Origin: Stigmatella ashevillena
GTDB taxonomy: Bacteria > Myxococcota > Myxococcia > Myxococcales > Myxococcaceae
DNA length: 64,000 nucleotides
Reading direction: 5' to 3'
NCBI RefSeq assembly: GCF_028368975.1
Contig: NZ_JAQNDM010000002.1
Location: forward strand, 2,800,007 to 2,864,006
Shown: piece after piece, positions 37,039 to 45,801 of the stretch
Position numbering within the stretch: the first letter of the stretch is position 1
How the letters are laid out: each line of letters starts with the position of its first letter
Translations under genes and position numbers: made by a program
Notes under the pieces: generated by a model
Database searches by the model: none
What the model was told of the DNA's origin: nothing
What the model saw: only the letters and a program-made list of their open reading frames with translations

Positions 37039-38217
37039 CTAGCGGAGTTTGAGGGACAGCAGCGCCACACCGCCACACAAGATGGCGACGATCCAGAAAC
37101 GGACGATGATTTTCGGCTCGGCCATGCCCTTGAGCTCGAAGTGGTGGTGCACCGGGGCCATGCGGAAGACGCGCTTGCCCGTCGTCTTGAAGGAGACGAC
37201 CTGGATCATCACACTGAGGATCTCCGCGAAGAAGATGCCGTGGATGATGGCGGACACCACCTCGTTCTTGGACAGCACCGCCAGCCCGCCCAGCGCGCCG
37301 CCGAGCGCCAGCGAGCCCACGTCGCCCATGAACACGGAGGCCGGATAGGTGTTGAACCAGAGAAAGGCGATGCCCGCGCCCACGATGCTGGCGCAGAAGA
37401 CGGCCAAGTCCGCGCCGCCCGGCACCTGGAGGATGCCCAGGTACTCGTAGAGCGGCTTGGCCACCACGCGCGACACGCCGTTCACCGTGGCCGAGTCCGC
37501 GATGTTCAGCGTGGTGCCCGCCACGTAGCAGAGCACGGCGAAGGTGGTGGCCGCGACGATGGTGGGCACGATGGCCAGGCCGTCCAGGCCGTCCGTGAGG
37601 TTCACCGCGTTGGAGGTGCCCACGACGACGAACCAGCCGAACACCACGTAGAACCAGCCCAGGTCCGGGTTGAACCAGCGCGTGGGGATGAAGGGCAGCG
37701 TCAGCTTCGTGTTGATGAGCAGCGTGGGGCCGAAGGAGCCATCCGCCTGCGTCCACGTGCACATCAGCCCGAAGATGGCCACCAGGTAGAAGAGCGTCTG
37801 CAACGCCATCTTCTTGCGGCCCGCCAGCCCCTTCGAGTTGCGCTTGGACAGCTTGAGCCAGTCGTCCAGGAAGCCGATGAAGCCGTAGCCGAAGGTGAGC
37901 AGCAGCATCACCCACACGCCCCGGCTCTTGAGGTCCGCGAACATCAGCGTCCCGCCGGCGATGCACAAGAGAATGAGCTGGCCCCCCATGGTGGGCGTGC
38001 CCTTCTTCTTCTGGTGCGTGTCCGGCGTGTCCTCGCGCACGTTGCTCTGGCCGTGCTGCTTCAGGCGCAGACGGGCGATGAGCTTGGGGCCCACGAGCAT
38101 CCCCAACACCAGCGCGAACACCCCCGCCGCGATGATGCGGAAGGTGGGGTAGCGCAGGAAGTTGAGGATCCGGCCCGCCTCGGAGTCCTTGATCCACTCA
38201 TACAGCAGGAACAGCAC
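37039..38217 (-). CDS. mraY: Phospho-N-acetylmuramoyl-pentapeptide transferase MraY
   Basis: An integral membrane enzyme that links UDP-MurNAc-pentapeptide to undecaprenyl phosphate to form lipid I, 392 aa. Signature regions are KKKGTPTMGG, GFIGFLDDWLK (the catalytic Asp pair), NAVNLTDGLDGLA, the FLWFNTYPASVFMGDVGSLALGG region and the His-rich APVHHHFELKG. About ten transmembrane helices are expected. The GTG start at 38217 overlaps the last base of the murF stop (TAGTG), so the genes are translationally linked. Confidence 0.97.
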   Translation of the reverse strand: MLFLLYEWIKDSEAGRILNFLRYPTFRIIAAGVFALVLGMLVGPKLIARLRLKQHGQSNVREDTPDTHQKKKGTPTMGGQLILLCIAGGTLMFADLKSRGVWVMLLLTFGYGFIGFLDDWLKLSKRNSKGLAGRKKMALQTLFYLVAIFGLMCTWTQADGSFGPTLLINTKLTLPFIPTRWFNPDLGWFYVVFGWFVVVGTSNAVNLTDGLDGLAIVPTIVAATTFAVLCYVAGTTLNIADSATVNGVSRVVAKPLYEYLGILQVPGGADLAVFCASIVGAGIAFLWFNTYPASVFMGDVGSLALGGALGGLAVLSKNEVVSAIIHGIFFAEILSVMIQVVSFKTTGKRVFRMAPVHHHFELKGMAEPKIIVRFWIVAILCGGVALLSLKLR

Positions 38218-39620
38218 TAGTGAACTCCTCCGGGTGCCGTGGCTCCCGTGAGGGCCGCCACCACCCGCTCCAGACGCATGCCCCGGCTTGCCTTCACCAG
38301 GACCACATCCCCCGCCTTCAACCGCGACGTCAGCCAGTCCACCAGGGGCCCGACCTCCGTGAAGTGGGCCGTTGCATCTCCCAGGCCAGAGGCCGCCCGA
38401 AACCCCTTCTCCGAGCGCGGGCCGAAGAAGGCCACGAGCTGCGCCTTGCCGGCCGCACGTGTCCCCAGGGCCGCATGCTCCTCCAACTCGCCCGGGCCCA
38501 GCTCCAGCATGTCCCCGAGGACCGCCACCGCCCGGCCCCCGGAGGACACCAGCGTGCGCAGCGTGTCCAGCGCCGCGTCCATGGAGGCAGGGTTGGCGTT
38601 GTAGCAGTCATCCACCACGGTGACGCCGTGCAGCCCGTCCACCACGTTGAGGCGCCGCGCGTAGGGCCGCGCCGACTCCAGGCCTCGCACGCACTCCTGG
38701 GGCGAGTAGCCCAGCGCCAGCGCCAGCGCGAAGGCCCCGGTGGCATTGAGGGCGTTGTGCTCGCCGATGAAGTGCAGCCGCACCGGCCAGTCCCGCCCCT
38801 GGTACCGCACCGTCAGCCCCAGCCCCTCGCGTCCCCGGGTCTCCACTTGGGAGAGCCGCACGTCCGCGCCCTCCGCACGCCCGAAGGTGAGCTGCTTGCC
38901 CCGGCCCTTCGCGGCCTGGGCCGGAATGAGCGGGTCATCCAGGTTCACCACCGCCACCGCTTCTGGCGACAGCTCCCGGAACAGCTCGCCCTCCGCCTCG
39001 GCCACGCCCTCCAGGCTGCCCAGCCCCTCGAGGTGCTCGGGCTGCACCACGGTGATGAGGCCCGCCTGGGGTTGAATCACGCGCGTCAGCCGGGTGATCT
39101 CCCCGGGGCGGTTCATCCCGGCCTCGATGACGGCCGCGACGTGGGAGGGCTCCAGGCGCAAGAGCGTCAGCGGAACGCCCACCTCGTTGTTGAGGTTGCC
39201 CTCCGTCTTCAGCGCGGGGCCCCGCGTGGCGAGGATGGCGCCCACCATCTCCTTGGTGGTTGTCTTCCCGTTGGAGCCGCCCACCGCCGCCACGGGAATG
39301 CCGAAGCGCTCGCGGTGAAACCGGGCGAGCGCGCCCAGGGCCGCCAGCGTGTCCGGCACCTCATAGAGGGGAAAATCCCCTGGCAGGGTCGGCAGCGCCT
39401 GCCCCGAGCGCACCACCGCTCCCCCGGCGCCGCCCGCGTGGGCCTGCGCCAGGAAGTCGTGCGCATCGAAACGCTCCCCTTGGAGCGCCACGAAGAGACA
39501 CCCGGGCGGAAGCGACCGGGTGTCCGTGGAAACGGCTGGATAGGACGCGGGTGCAGTCCCGCCCCGCCTGTGGGCCCCGGTCGCCTTCAACACGTCTGCG
39601 TCGGAGAATCGAGCGGCCAT
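38217..39620 (-). CDS. murF: UDP-N-acetylmuramoyl-tripeptide--D-alanyl-D-alanine ligase MurF
   Basis: Adds D-Ala-D-Ala to the UDP-MurNAc-tripeptide, 467 aa. The N-terminal segment VSTDTRSLPPGCLFVALQGERFDAHDFL is typical of MurE/MurF. The ATP loop is AVGGSNGKTTTKEMV, followed by EGNLNNEVGVPLTLL, which is diagnostic for MurF. EAGMNRPGEI and DDCYNANPASMDAAL are also present. The start is ATG at 39620; murE ends 36 bases upstream. Confidence 0.96.
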   Translation of the reverse strand: MAARFSDADVLKATGAHRRGGTAPASYPAVSTDTRSLPPGCLFVALQGERFDAHDFLAQAHAGGAGGAVVRSGQALPTLPGDFPLYEVPDTLAALGALARFHRERFGIPVAAVGGSNGKTTTKEMVGAILATRGPALKTEGNLNNEVGVPLTLLRLEPSHVAAVIEAGMNRPGEITRLTRVIQPQAGLITVVQPEHLEGLGSLEGVAEAEGELFRELSPEAVAVVNLDDPLIPAQAAKGRGKQLTFGRAEGADVRLSQVETRGREGLGLTVRYQGRDWPVRLHFIGEHNALNATGAFALALALGYSPQECVRGLESARPYARRLNVVDGLHGVTVVDDCYNANPASMDAALDTLRTLVSSGGRAVAVLGDMLELGPGELEEHAALGTRAAGKAQLVAFFGPRSEKGFRAASGLGDATAHFTEVGPLVDWLTSRLKAGDVVLVKASRGMRLERVVAALTGATAPGGVH

Positions 39621-39656
39621 AGAAGAAAGGATCCCGGGGTCGCGATCCTGGAACGA

Positions 39657-41180
39657 TCAGGCCGGGGGACGGCTCGCCAGCGCCTTGGTCGCCGCCTCGC
39701 GGTCGTCGAACGGGCGCTTCTCGGTGCCCACGAGCTGGTACGTCTCATGGCCCTTGCCCGCGACGAGCACCACATCGTCCGCGTGCGCCAGGCCCACGGC
39801 CGTCTCGATGGCTGCCCGCCGGTCCACATCCACCAGGTAGCCCTTCTCGCCGCTCTTGGCTTTGCCCGCGGAGATGCGCCGCAGCCCGCCCTTCTCGAGG
39901 CCCGGCGTCACCTGCTCGATGATCTCCGCCGGATCCTCCGTGCGCGGGTTGTCGCTCGTCACGACCACCAGATCCGCGCCCTCGGCCGCCGCAGTGCCCA
40001 TCAGCGGGCGCTTGCCCTTGTCGCGGTCCCCGCCGCAGCCGAACACGACGATGACGCGGCCCTTGGCCAGCGTCCGCGACGCCTCCAGCGCGCGCTTGAG
40101 CGCGTCATCCGTGTGCGCGTAGTCCACGAGCACCGCCGGGGCGGGCCCGGGCATGTAGTTCTCCACGCGCTCCATGCGGCCCGGCAGGCCGCCCATGCGC
40201 TCGATGCCCAGCTTCACATCCGCGCGGGCGATTCCCGCGCCCAGCGCCACACCGGCCGCCGCGAGGATGTTCTCCAGGTTGTGCGGCCCCACCAGGCGGC
40301 TCTTCACGGGGATGTCGCCCGCGGGCGTCTTCAGCGTGGCCTTGATGCCCTGCAGCGAGAAGGAGACGTCCGCGGCGGAGATCTCCCCGGCGCCCTGGCG
40401 GCTGAACTTCCACGCCATGCGCTTCTGGCCCCGAAGCTCGTTGTAGATGCGCGAGGCGTAGGTGTCGTCCCCGTTGACCACGGCGACGCCCGTGGCGGAG
40501 AGGTTCTCGCCAAAGAGCCGGCGCTTGGCCTGGAAGTACTCCTCGATGTCCTTGTGGTAGTCGAGGTGGTCCCGGGTCAGGTTGGTGAAGGCCGCCGCCT
40601 TGAACGTCAGCCCGTGCACGCGCTCCTGCACGAGGGCGTGGCTGGAGACCTCCATCACCACCGTCTCCACCTTCTCGTCCACCATCTCCCGCAAGATGCG
40701 GTGCAGCTCCAGCGGGTCCGGCGTGGTGTTCGCCGTCTCCACGACCTTGCCGCCGACCTTGTAACCCAGGGTGCCAATCACCCCCGTGGACGAGTACGCC
40801 GCGGCGCTGATCGACTCCAGCAGGTACGACGTCGTCGTCTTGCCATTGGTGCCCGTCACGCCCAACAGGGTGAGCTGCTGCGCGGGACGGCCATAGAAGT
40901 TGGCCGCGATGAGGGCCAGGGCCTTGCGCGAGCTGCTGACCTTGAAGAACGGCACCTGCGAGGAGCCCACCGGCTTCTCGGAGACCACAGCCACCGCGCC
41001 GCGAGAGACCGCCTCACCCACGTACTGGGCGCCGTCCTCTTTCGTGCCCGGAACGGCCACGAAGAGGTCGCCAGGCTTCACGCGGCGGGAGTCCTGCGTT
41101 ACCCCCGTCACATCGACCGAGGAACGGCCGCCCGACACCTGCTCGGCACCACACCCTGCGAGGACATCCGTCAGCTTCAT
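39657..41180 (-). CDS. murE: UDP-N-acetylmuramoyl-tripeptide synthetase MurE (meso-DAP type)
   Basis: Adds the third amino acid to UDP-MurNAc-dipeptide, 507 aa. The ATP loop is GVTGTNGKTTTSYLLE. TTPDPLELHRILREM, EVSSHALVQERV, NLTRDHLDYH and VDYAHTDDALKRAL are family segments. The substrate-recognition motif reads DNPR (in SDNPRTEDP), which marks ligases that use meso-diaminopimelate rather than lysine; the peptidoglycan is therefore predicted to be of the DAP type. The start is ATG at 41180. It follows ftsI by 50 bases. Confidence 0.97.
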   Translation of the reverse strand: MKLTDVLAGCGAEQVSGGRSSVDVTGVTQDSRRVKPGDLFVAVPGTKEDGAQYVGEAVSRGAVAVVSEKPVGSSQVPFFKVSSSRKALALIAANFYGRPAQQLTLLGVTGTNGKTTTSYLLESISAAAYSSTGVIGTLGYKVGGKVVETANTTPDPLELHRILREMVDEKVETVVMEVSSHALVQERVHGLTFKAAAFTNLTRDHLDYHKDIEEYFQAKRRLFGENLSATGVAVVNGDDTYASRIYNELRGQKRMAWKFSRQGAGEISAADVSFSLQGIKATLKTPAGDIPVKSRLVGPHNLENILAAAGVALGAGIARADVKLGIERMGGLPGRMERVENYMPGPAPAVLVDYAHTDDALKRALEASRTLAKGRVIVVFGCGGDRDKGKRPLMGTAAAEGADLVVVTSDNPRTEDPAEIIEQVTPGLEKGGLRRISAGKAKSGEKGYLVDVDRRAAIETAVGLAHADDVVLVAGKGHETYQLVGTEKRPFDDREAATKALASRPPA

Positions 41181-41230
41181 CTTTTCCCCTTCACACGCAC
41201 TACAAACACGGGCCCCAGACTGGTGCGGCC

Positions 41231-43246
41231 TTAGGGCCGCATCGCCAGATCCAGCGTCACCCGTGCCCCCTTCTCCACCAGCGAACCGGCGGCGGGGGTT
41301 TGCGATACCACGCGTCCACTGCCCAACAGTTGTGGCTCCAGCGCCGCGGCGAGCAGTTTCACCACGGCCTCGCGCCCTGCCTGCCCCTGCACGTCCGGTA
41401 CACGCACCGTGCCTTCCTCCGGCCCTTCCTGTTCGGCCACGGCGGGCCGCTCGGGAAGAGGCTTGGAGTTCAGAGGGGATTTGACCGCCACCGGGGGCGC
41501 GACCGGTGCCTCCGCAACCGCAGGCGTGACCGTGCGCGATGGCGGCACGGCCAGGTGCGCCATGGCGGCGGTTGCGATTTCCTTGAAGGCGGGGGCAGCC
41601 ACGCGTCCCCCGTACACGTCCGTCTTCGGCTCGTCCACCACTACGAGTATGACGGCGCGAGGATTCTCGGCCGGCACCACGCCGGCAAAGGAAGCAATGC
41701 GCTTGTCTGAGTACCCCCGGGCCACCGGGTCCGCCTTCTGGGCGGTGCCCGTCTTTCCGGCGACCCGGTATTCTTCCATGGCCGCCCGGACGGCGGACCC
41801 TTCCTTGGTGACCACGCTTTCGAGCATGCCCACCACGCGCCGGGCCGTCTGGGATGACACAACGCGGCGTACTTCCAGGGGCCGGTTCTCCAGCAGCACC
41901 ACGCCATCGGGGTCCACCACCTTGGAGACCAGGTAGGGCCGCATCAGCACCCCGTCATTGGCCAGGGCCCCGTAGGCGGCGGCGATTTGCACCGCGGTGG
42001 CCGTCATGCCCTGGCCGAAGGACTGGGTCGCCAGGGCCACCTCGGCCTTGGGAAAGGGGATGACGCCCTTGCTCTCGCCGGGCAGCGCCAGGCCCGTGCG
42101 CGCCGCGAAGCCGAAGTCCTGGTAGGCGCGCACCAACTTCTCACGCCCCAGCGCCTGCGCCACCTTGGCCATGCAGATGTTGGAGGAGTTCTGGAGGATG
42201 CCCTGGGCGGTGAGCCAGCCGTTCGGGTGGGTGTCGTTGATGGTGTGTCGGCCGATGCGCCAGGAGCCGTTCTCGCAATAGAAGAGCTCGTCCGTCTTGA
42301 TGGCACGGGTCTCCAGCGCGGAGGCGATGACAAAGGACTTCATCGTCGAGCCGGGCTCGAAGGTGTCCAATGCGGCCCGGTTGCGCAGCGTGGAGCGATC
42401 CAGCTGATCGGGGGTATTGGGGTTGAAGCGCGGGTAGTTGGCCAGCGCCAGCAGTTCCCCCGTCTTCGGGTCCAGCACCACCGCCATGCCCCCCACGGCC
42501 TTGGACTCTTCCGCGGCCCGGGTCAGCGCCTTCTCCGCCACATATTGGAGGTGGCGGTCCAGCGTCAGCGTGACGGCGGCGCCCTGGCGCTCCATGGGAT
42601 CCAACGTGCCGCCCTGCACGAGCAGCTTGCGCCCCTTGGCATCCCGGAAGCCGGACAGGCGCGAGTTCTGGCCCGACAGCTCATCGTCGAAGCCCAGCTC
42701 CAGCCCCTCGAGGCCCCGCCCGTCCGTCCCCACCACGCCCACCACCTGCGCCGCCAGTTCGCGCTGCGGATAGAAGCGCTTGGGCTCCTTCATGAAGCCC
42801 AGCCCCGGCAGCCCCAGGGCCTTCACGGCTTCCACCTCTTGGGGTTTCGCCTGACGCTTCACCCAGGCGAAGCGCTTGCCCCGCGTCAGCCGGGCGTGAA
42901 GGTCCTCGGCATCCAGCTTCAGCGCCTTGGCCAGCGCGCGCGAGGCCTTGCGCACGTCCTCCAGCATCGACGGATCGATCCAGATGGAGTCCACCTCCAC
43001 GCTCTGGGCCAGGGGCGCGCCGCGCCGATCGAAGATGTCTCCGCGCCGCGCCGGGATTTCAATCTGGCGGACATACTGGTCCTGCGCCATGCCGCGCAGC
43101 TTGTCGCGCTCGTAGACCTGCAAGAAGACCGCGCGGCCGAAGGCCACCGCGAGCAGGGCCAGGAACAGCCCTCCCAGCAGCGAGACGCGCAGCTTGAGCC
43201 AGCGCGCGTTGGGCTCCACGGCCCGCGAGGCCTTCAGATCTCTCAC
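41231..43246 (-). CDS. ftsI: Septal peptidoglycan transpeptidase FtsI (PBP3) with PASTA domain
   Basis: A class B penicillin-binding protein, 671 aa, that cross-links septal peptidoglycan with FtsW. A cytoplasmic N-terminus and one transmembrane helix (about residues 19-40) are followed by the PBP dimerisation domain (RRGDIFDRRGAPLA) and the transpeptidase domain. The active-site serine is in STMK (Ser300), the second motif is SSN, and the third is KTGTAQK. The last 60 residues (VRVPDVQGQAGREAV to the end) form a PASTA domain, which is common in Gram-positive PBPs and absent from E. coli FtsI. The GTG start overlaps the ftsL stop by four bases. Confidence 0.95.
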   Translation of the reverse strand: MRDLKASRAVEPNARWLKLRVSLLGGLFLALLAVAFGRAVFLQVYERDKLRGMAQDQYVRQIEIPARRGDIFDRRGAPLAQSVEVDSIWIDPSMLEDVRKASRALAKALKLDAEDLHARLTRGKRFAWVKRQAKPQEVEAVKALGLPGLGFMKEPKRFYPQRELAAQVVGVVGTDGRGLEGLELGFDDELSGQNSRLSGFRDAKGRKLLVQGGTLDPMERQGAAVTLTLDRHLQYVAEKALTRAAEESKAVGGMAVVLDPKTGELLALANYPRFNPNTPDQLDRSTLRNRAALDTFEPGSTMKSFVIASALETRAIKTDELFYCENGSWRIGRHTINDTHPNGWLTAQGILQNSSNICMAKVAQALGREKLVRAYQDFGFAARTGLALPGESKGVIPFPKAEVALATQSFGQGMTATAVQIAAAYGALANDGVLMRPYLVSKVVDPDGVVLLENRPLEVRRVVSSQTARRVVGMLESVVTKEGSAVRAAMEEYRVAGKTGTAQKADPVARGYSDKRIASFAGVVPAENPRAVILVVVDEPKTDVYGGRVAAPAFKEIATAAMAHLAVPPSRTVTPAVAEAPVAPPVAVKSPLNSKPLPERPAVAEQEGPEEGTVRVPDVQGQAGREAVVKLLAAALEPQLLGSGRVVSQTPAAGSLVEKGARVTLDLAMRP

Positions 43247-43641
43247 CGCGCATCCCCCCGCTCGGCCACGCGCAGGCCCGGAGCCGTCCGAGCCTCGGCG
43301 CGCGCTCCCGTGCGGCGGGGGCCCGGCAGTTCGGGCGAAAGCGCCACCACCGCCGACCCCGAGGGCATCGCCATGCCCAGTTGCTCCCGCGCCACCCGCT
43401 CGAGCCGCGACGGCGCCCGGAGCGTGGCCAGCTCCAGCTTCAGCCGGTCATTCTCCCGCGTCAGGGTGCGCCCCTCGGATTCCTCTCGGGACAGGCGGTA
43501 GCCCATGTCCACCACCATCACCCGGCTCGTCACGTGGAGGATGCCCACGGCGGCGAACAGGGCGAAGAGGAACACCGCGGGAAGCAGGTGCAAGAGCACC
43601 CGGCCCACCGAGGCCCCGTTGCGGAAATTCACCGGACTCAT
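43243..43641 (-). CDS. ftsL: FtsL-like cell division protein
   Basis: A 132-aa bitopic protein between rsmH and ftsI, the position of ftsL in dcw clusters. A short cytoplasmic N-terminus is followed by a single transmembrane helix (about residues 17-37) and a coiled-coil stretch ([27 protein letters not shown]), then a conserved-type [11 protein letters not shown] motif shared with FtsL/FtsB proteins. The last 30 residues are Arg/Ala/Pro-rich. ATG at 43641 overlaps the rsmH stop by four bases (ATGA). FtsL sequences are poorly conserved, so the call relies on topology and position. Confidence 0.88.
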   Translation of the reverse strand: MSPVNFRNGASVGRVLLHLLPAVFLFALFAAVGILHVTSRVMVVDMGYRLSREESEGRTLTRENDRLKLELATLRAPSRLERVAREQLGMAMPSGSAVVALSPELPGPRRTGARAEARTAPGLRVAERGDAR

Positions 43642-44543
43642 CGAATCTTCTCCACCGCGCGCAGGTGCGCGCTGCGAGAGCGGGGGTTGAGCGCCACCTC
43701 TTGCTCCGAGGCGGAAATGGCCTTCTTCGTCAGCGGGGCGAAATCCCCCGGGCCACTGCAGACGCACACCGGCAAGCCCGGAGGGCACCGGCAGGCGCCC
43801 ACGAGGTTGCGGAACGCCTCCTTCACCTTGCGGTCCTCCAGCGAGTGGAACGCGATGACGGCCGCGCGCCCGCCCACCTTGAGCAGCCTCGGCAGCGAGC
43901 CCAGCAGGGCATCGAGCGCCTCCAGCTCTCCGTTGACCGCCATGCGCAGGGCCTGGAACGTCTTCGTCGCCACGTGGATGCGCTTGGGCCAGGCCTTGCG
44001 CGGCACCGCGCGCTTGACGACCTCGGCGGCCTCCAGCGTGCGCGTGGGCAGGGCCCGCTTGAGCTCCCGAGCGATGGGCCGGGAGAAGGACTCCTCGCCC
44101 AGCTCATAGATGATGCGCGCCAGCTCACGCTCCTCCTCTTGGGCGATCAACTCCGCCGCGGTGCGCCCCTCGGGGCCCATCCGCATGTCCAGCGGCCCGT
44201 CATGGTTGAAGGAGAAGCCGCGCTCGGCCACGTCGAGTTGGGGCGAGGACACCCCCAAGTCCACCAGCACGCCATCCACCGGCAGCAGGTCCGCCGCCAC
44301 CCGGGGCAGCTCCCCGAAGTTGCCCGCACGGGCCTGGAACTGGGCATGGCCGCTCAGGCGCGCCGTGGCGGCGGCGAGCGCCACCGGATCCCGGTCGACG
44401 CCAATCACCGTGGCGCCCCGGGACAGGAGCGCTTCCGTGTGGCCACCGCCTCCCAGTGTTCCATCGAGGATCACCTTCCCCACTCCCGGTTGCAGCAGTT
44501 GCACCGCCTCCTCCAGGAGAACGGTCTGATGGCTGAAGGCCAA
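43638..44543 (-). CDS. rsmH: 16S rRNA m4C1402 methyltransferase RsmH (MraW)
   Basis: An S-adenosylmethionine-dependent enzyme that N4-methylates C1402 of 16S rRNA, 301 aa. The N-terminal [13 protein letters not shown], the SAM-binding stretch [52 protein letters not shown], and the C-terminal [17 protein letters not shown] are all conserved in this family. The start is ATG at 44543. It lies downstream of the STAS gene by 12 bases and overlaps ftsL by four. Confidence 0.97.
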   Translation of the reverse strand: MAFSHQTVLLEEAVQLLQPGVGKVILDGTLGGGGHTEALLSRGATVIGVDRDPVALAAATARLSGHAQFQARAGNFGELPRVAADLLPVDGVLVDLGVSSPQLDVAERGFSFNHDGPLDMRMGPEGRTAAELIAQEEERELARIIYELGEESFSRPIARELKRALPTRTLEAAEVVKRAVPRKAWPKRIHVATKTFQALRMAVNGELEALDALLGSLPRLLKVGGRAAVIAFHSLEDRKVKEAFRNLVGACRCPPGLPVCVCSGPGDFAPLTKKAISASEQEVALNPRSRSAHLRAVEKIR

Positions 44544-44555
44544 AGAAGGCCGCCT

Positions 44556-44939
44556 TTAGACGAAAGGAGCCCGCGCGAGCGCGAACGCGGCACGGGCATC
44601 ATTCATATGCGGGTACACTTCGAACGCGCCGTGAGCCCCCGCCGCGCGCAGGATGGCGGCCAGGTACGGCGACAGACCGGACAGCTTGATGTCCCCACCG
44701 GCCCGGCGAAACCCTTCGGCGCGCGCCACCAGCGCCTTCACGCCGCGGTAGTCCAGGTGGGCCACCTCGCTGAAGTCGATCACCGCCTGGCGCAGTCCCC
44801 GCTGAAGGCGGCGGAACAGATCCTCGCTCACCGCGTGCAGATCCCGCTCGCTCAGCTCCCCTTCCAGGCACAGCGTCTCCACGCGGGCGCTCGCTGCCGC
44901 CGCCGGAATGGACTGCCTCGACTCCGATGCCCAGTTCAT
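44556..44939 (-). CDS. STAS-domain protein inside the dcw cluster
   Basis: A 127-aa protein with a STAS fold like anti-sigma factor antagonists (SpoIIAA/RsbV). The pattern VETLCLEGELSERDL and AVIDFSEVAHLDYRGVKALVARA matches beta strand 3 and the conserved loop before helix 2. The Ser/Thr normally phosphorylated in the D(S)xG loop is a Tyr here (HLDYRGVK), so regulation by a SpoIIAB-like kinase is doubtful. It sits between mraZ and rsmH, 12 bases from rsmH, so it is part of the dcw transcript. A role in sensing or organising division is an inference from position only. The start is ATG at 44939. Confidence 0.85.
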   Translation of the reverse strand: MNWASESRQSIPAAAASARVETLCLEGELSERDLHAVSEDLFRRLQRGLRQAVIDFSEVAHLDYRGVKALVARAEGFRRAGGDIKLSGLSPYLAAILRAAGAHGAFEVYPHMNDARAAFALARAPFV

Positions 44940-44985
44940 GCGTTCCCCACCCTCTCGGGTTTCCCATCTTCCGTCGAGAAATTGG

Positions 44986-45435
44986 CTACTGCCTCAGCTC
45001 CGCGAGCACGCGCGCCACATCGGCCGAGTCCGCCGCGGCCCGCGCCTCTTCCTGTGCCTTCGCCCATCCCTCGCGGCTCCACAGCTCGATGACCTTCACC
45101 ATCCCCACCCACACCATGTCCTTCTCCAGCTTCGCGTGGGCGCGCAGCGACGGCGGGATGAGGATCCGCCCGAGCTTGTCGAGCGGACACTCCTGCGCGC
45201 TGGCCACGTAGAGCCGCATCAGCGTCTTCACCCCTGGCTCCATCGGGCTGCGCCGACCCAGCGCTGTCTCCAGCGCTTCCCACTCGCGCACCGGGTACGC
45301 GTGCAGGCAGGGGTCCAACGCCGTGGTGAGGATGAGCCGCTCGTCGTAGGCGCCCACCAGCGTTTCGCGGAGCCTCGCCGGGAGGCTCGTCCGCCCCTTT
45401 GCGTCAATCTGGTGCTCATAGACGCCACGGAACAC
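44986..45435 (-). CDS. mraZ: Transcriptional regulator MraZ
   Basis: The first gene of the dcw cluster, 149 aa. It has two AbrB-like SpoVT domains: the first begins [24 protein letters not shown], and the second contains [20 protein letters not shown]. The DxKGR and DxxGR motifs are the DNA-binding loops. MraZ represses the dcw operon, including itself, in other bacteria. The start is GTG at 45435. The promoter and repeated boxes immediately upstream fit autoregulation. Confidence 0.96.
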   Translation of the reverse strand: MFRGVYEHQIDAKGRTSLPARLRETLVGAYDERLILTTALDPCLHAYPVREWEALETALGRRSPMEPGVKTLMRLYVASAQECPLDKLGRILIPPSLRAHAKLEKDMVWVGMVKVIELWSREGWAKAQEEARAAADSADVARVLAELRQ

Positions 45436-45461
45436 GCGGAGCGCTTCCCCTCAGGAACGTT

Positions 45462-45516
45462 CCACCACTTCACCACTGTCAGGGACTTCTCACCACTTCT
45501 TCCCACCCTTTGCCAC
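45462..45516 (-). promoter_or_regulatory. MraZ-box operator repeats
   Basis: Reading the minus strand, GTGGC (45516-45512), GTGGG (45506-45502), GTGGT (45496-45492) and GTGGT (45476-45472) occur at exactly 10-base steps, with one degenerate copy, GTCCC, at 45486-45482. Another GGTGG lies in the same register at 45466-45462. Ten-base spaced GTGG-type boxes are the known binding arrangement for MraZ. They start a few bases downstream of the -10 element. Confidence 0.75.
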
Positions 45517-45525
45517 CGGCCGCGG

Positions 45526-45554
45526 AAAATACGCGCGGCCCCCCACCCGGTCAA
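45526..45554 (-). promoter_or_regulatory. Promoter of the dcw cluster (PmraZ)
   Basis: On the minus strand, TTGACC (45554-45549) and TATTTT (45531-45526) are separated by 17 bases, a good sigma70-type promoter. Predicted transcription starts near 45519, and the MraZ boxes follow at once, so bound MraZ would block initiation or clearance. Confidence 0.75.
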
Positions 45555-45801
45555 GAAATGCAACAGGCGTGGATCGGCATGACGCACGGCGGGAGACACC
45601 CCGCCTGCCTGTGCGGGGCCACGGGACAGTGGGTCCGAGGCCATGTGTTGAGTGCTTCAGGTCCGAAGTGTTGGCGGTGGACAACCGCAAGCCGGGATCA
45701 CTCCGGCCTGACGGCTCTCCACGGAAGGGCAGATGCACTCCGGTCGGCCCGGCCTTGTGTTTTCGGGCAGCACGCCAGAGAGTTCATGGGTGAGCCCCAG
45801 C
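45555..45801. other. Gene-free stretch between the dcw promoter and the PilZ gene
   Basis: With the mraZ leader this makes a 366-base gene-free region between divergent genes. Apart from the dcw promoter and MraZ boxes listed separately, it should hold the PilZ gene promoter; no convincing -35/-10 pair was found by eye. Short open frames here show no recognisable features. Confidence 0.4.
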
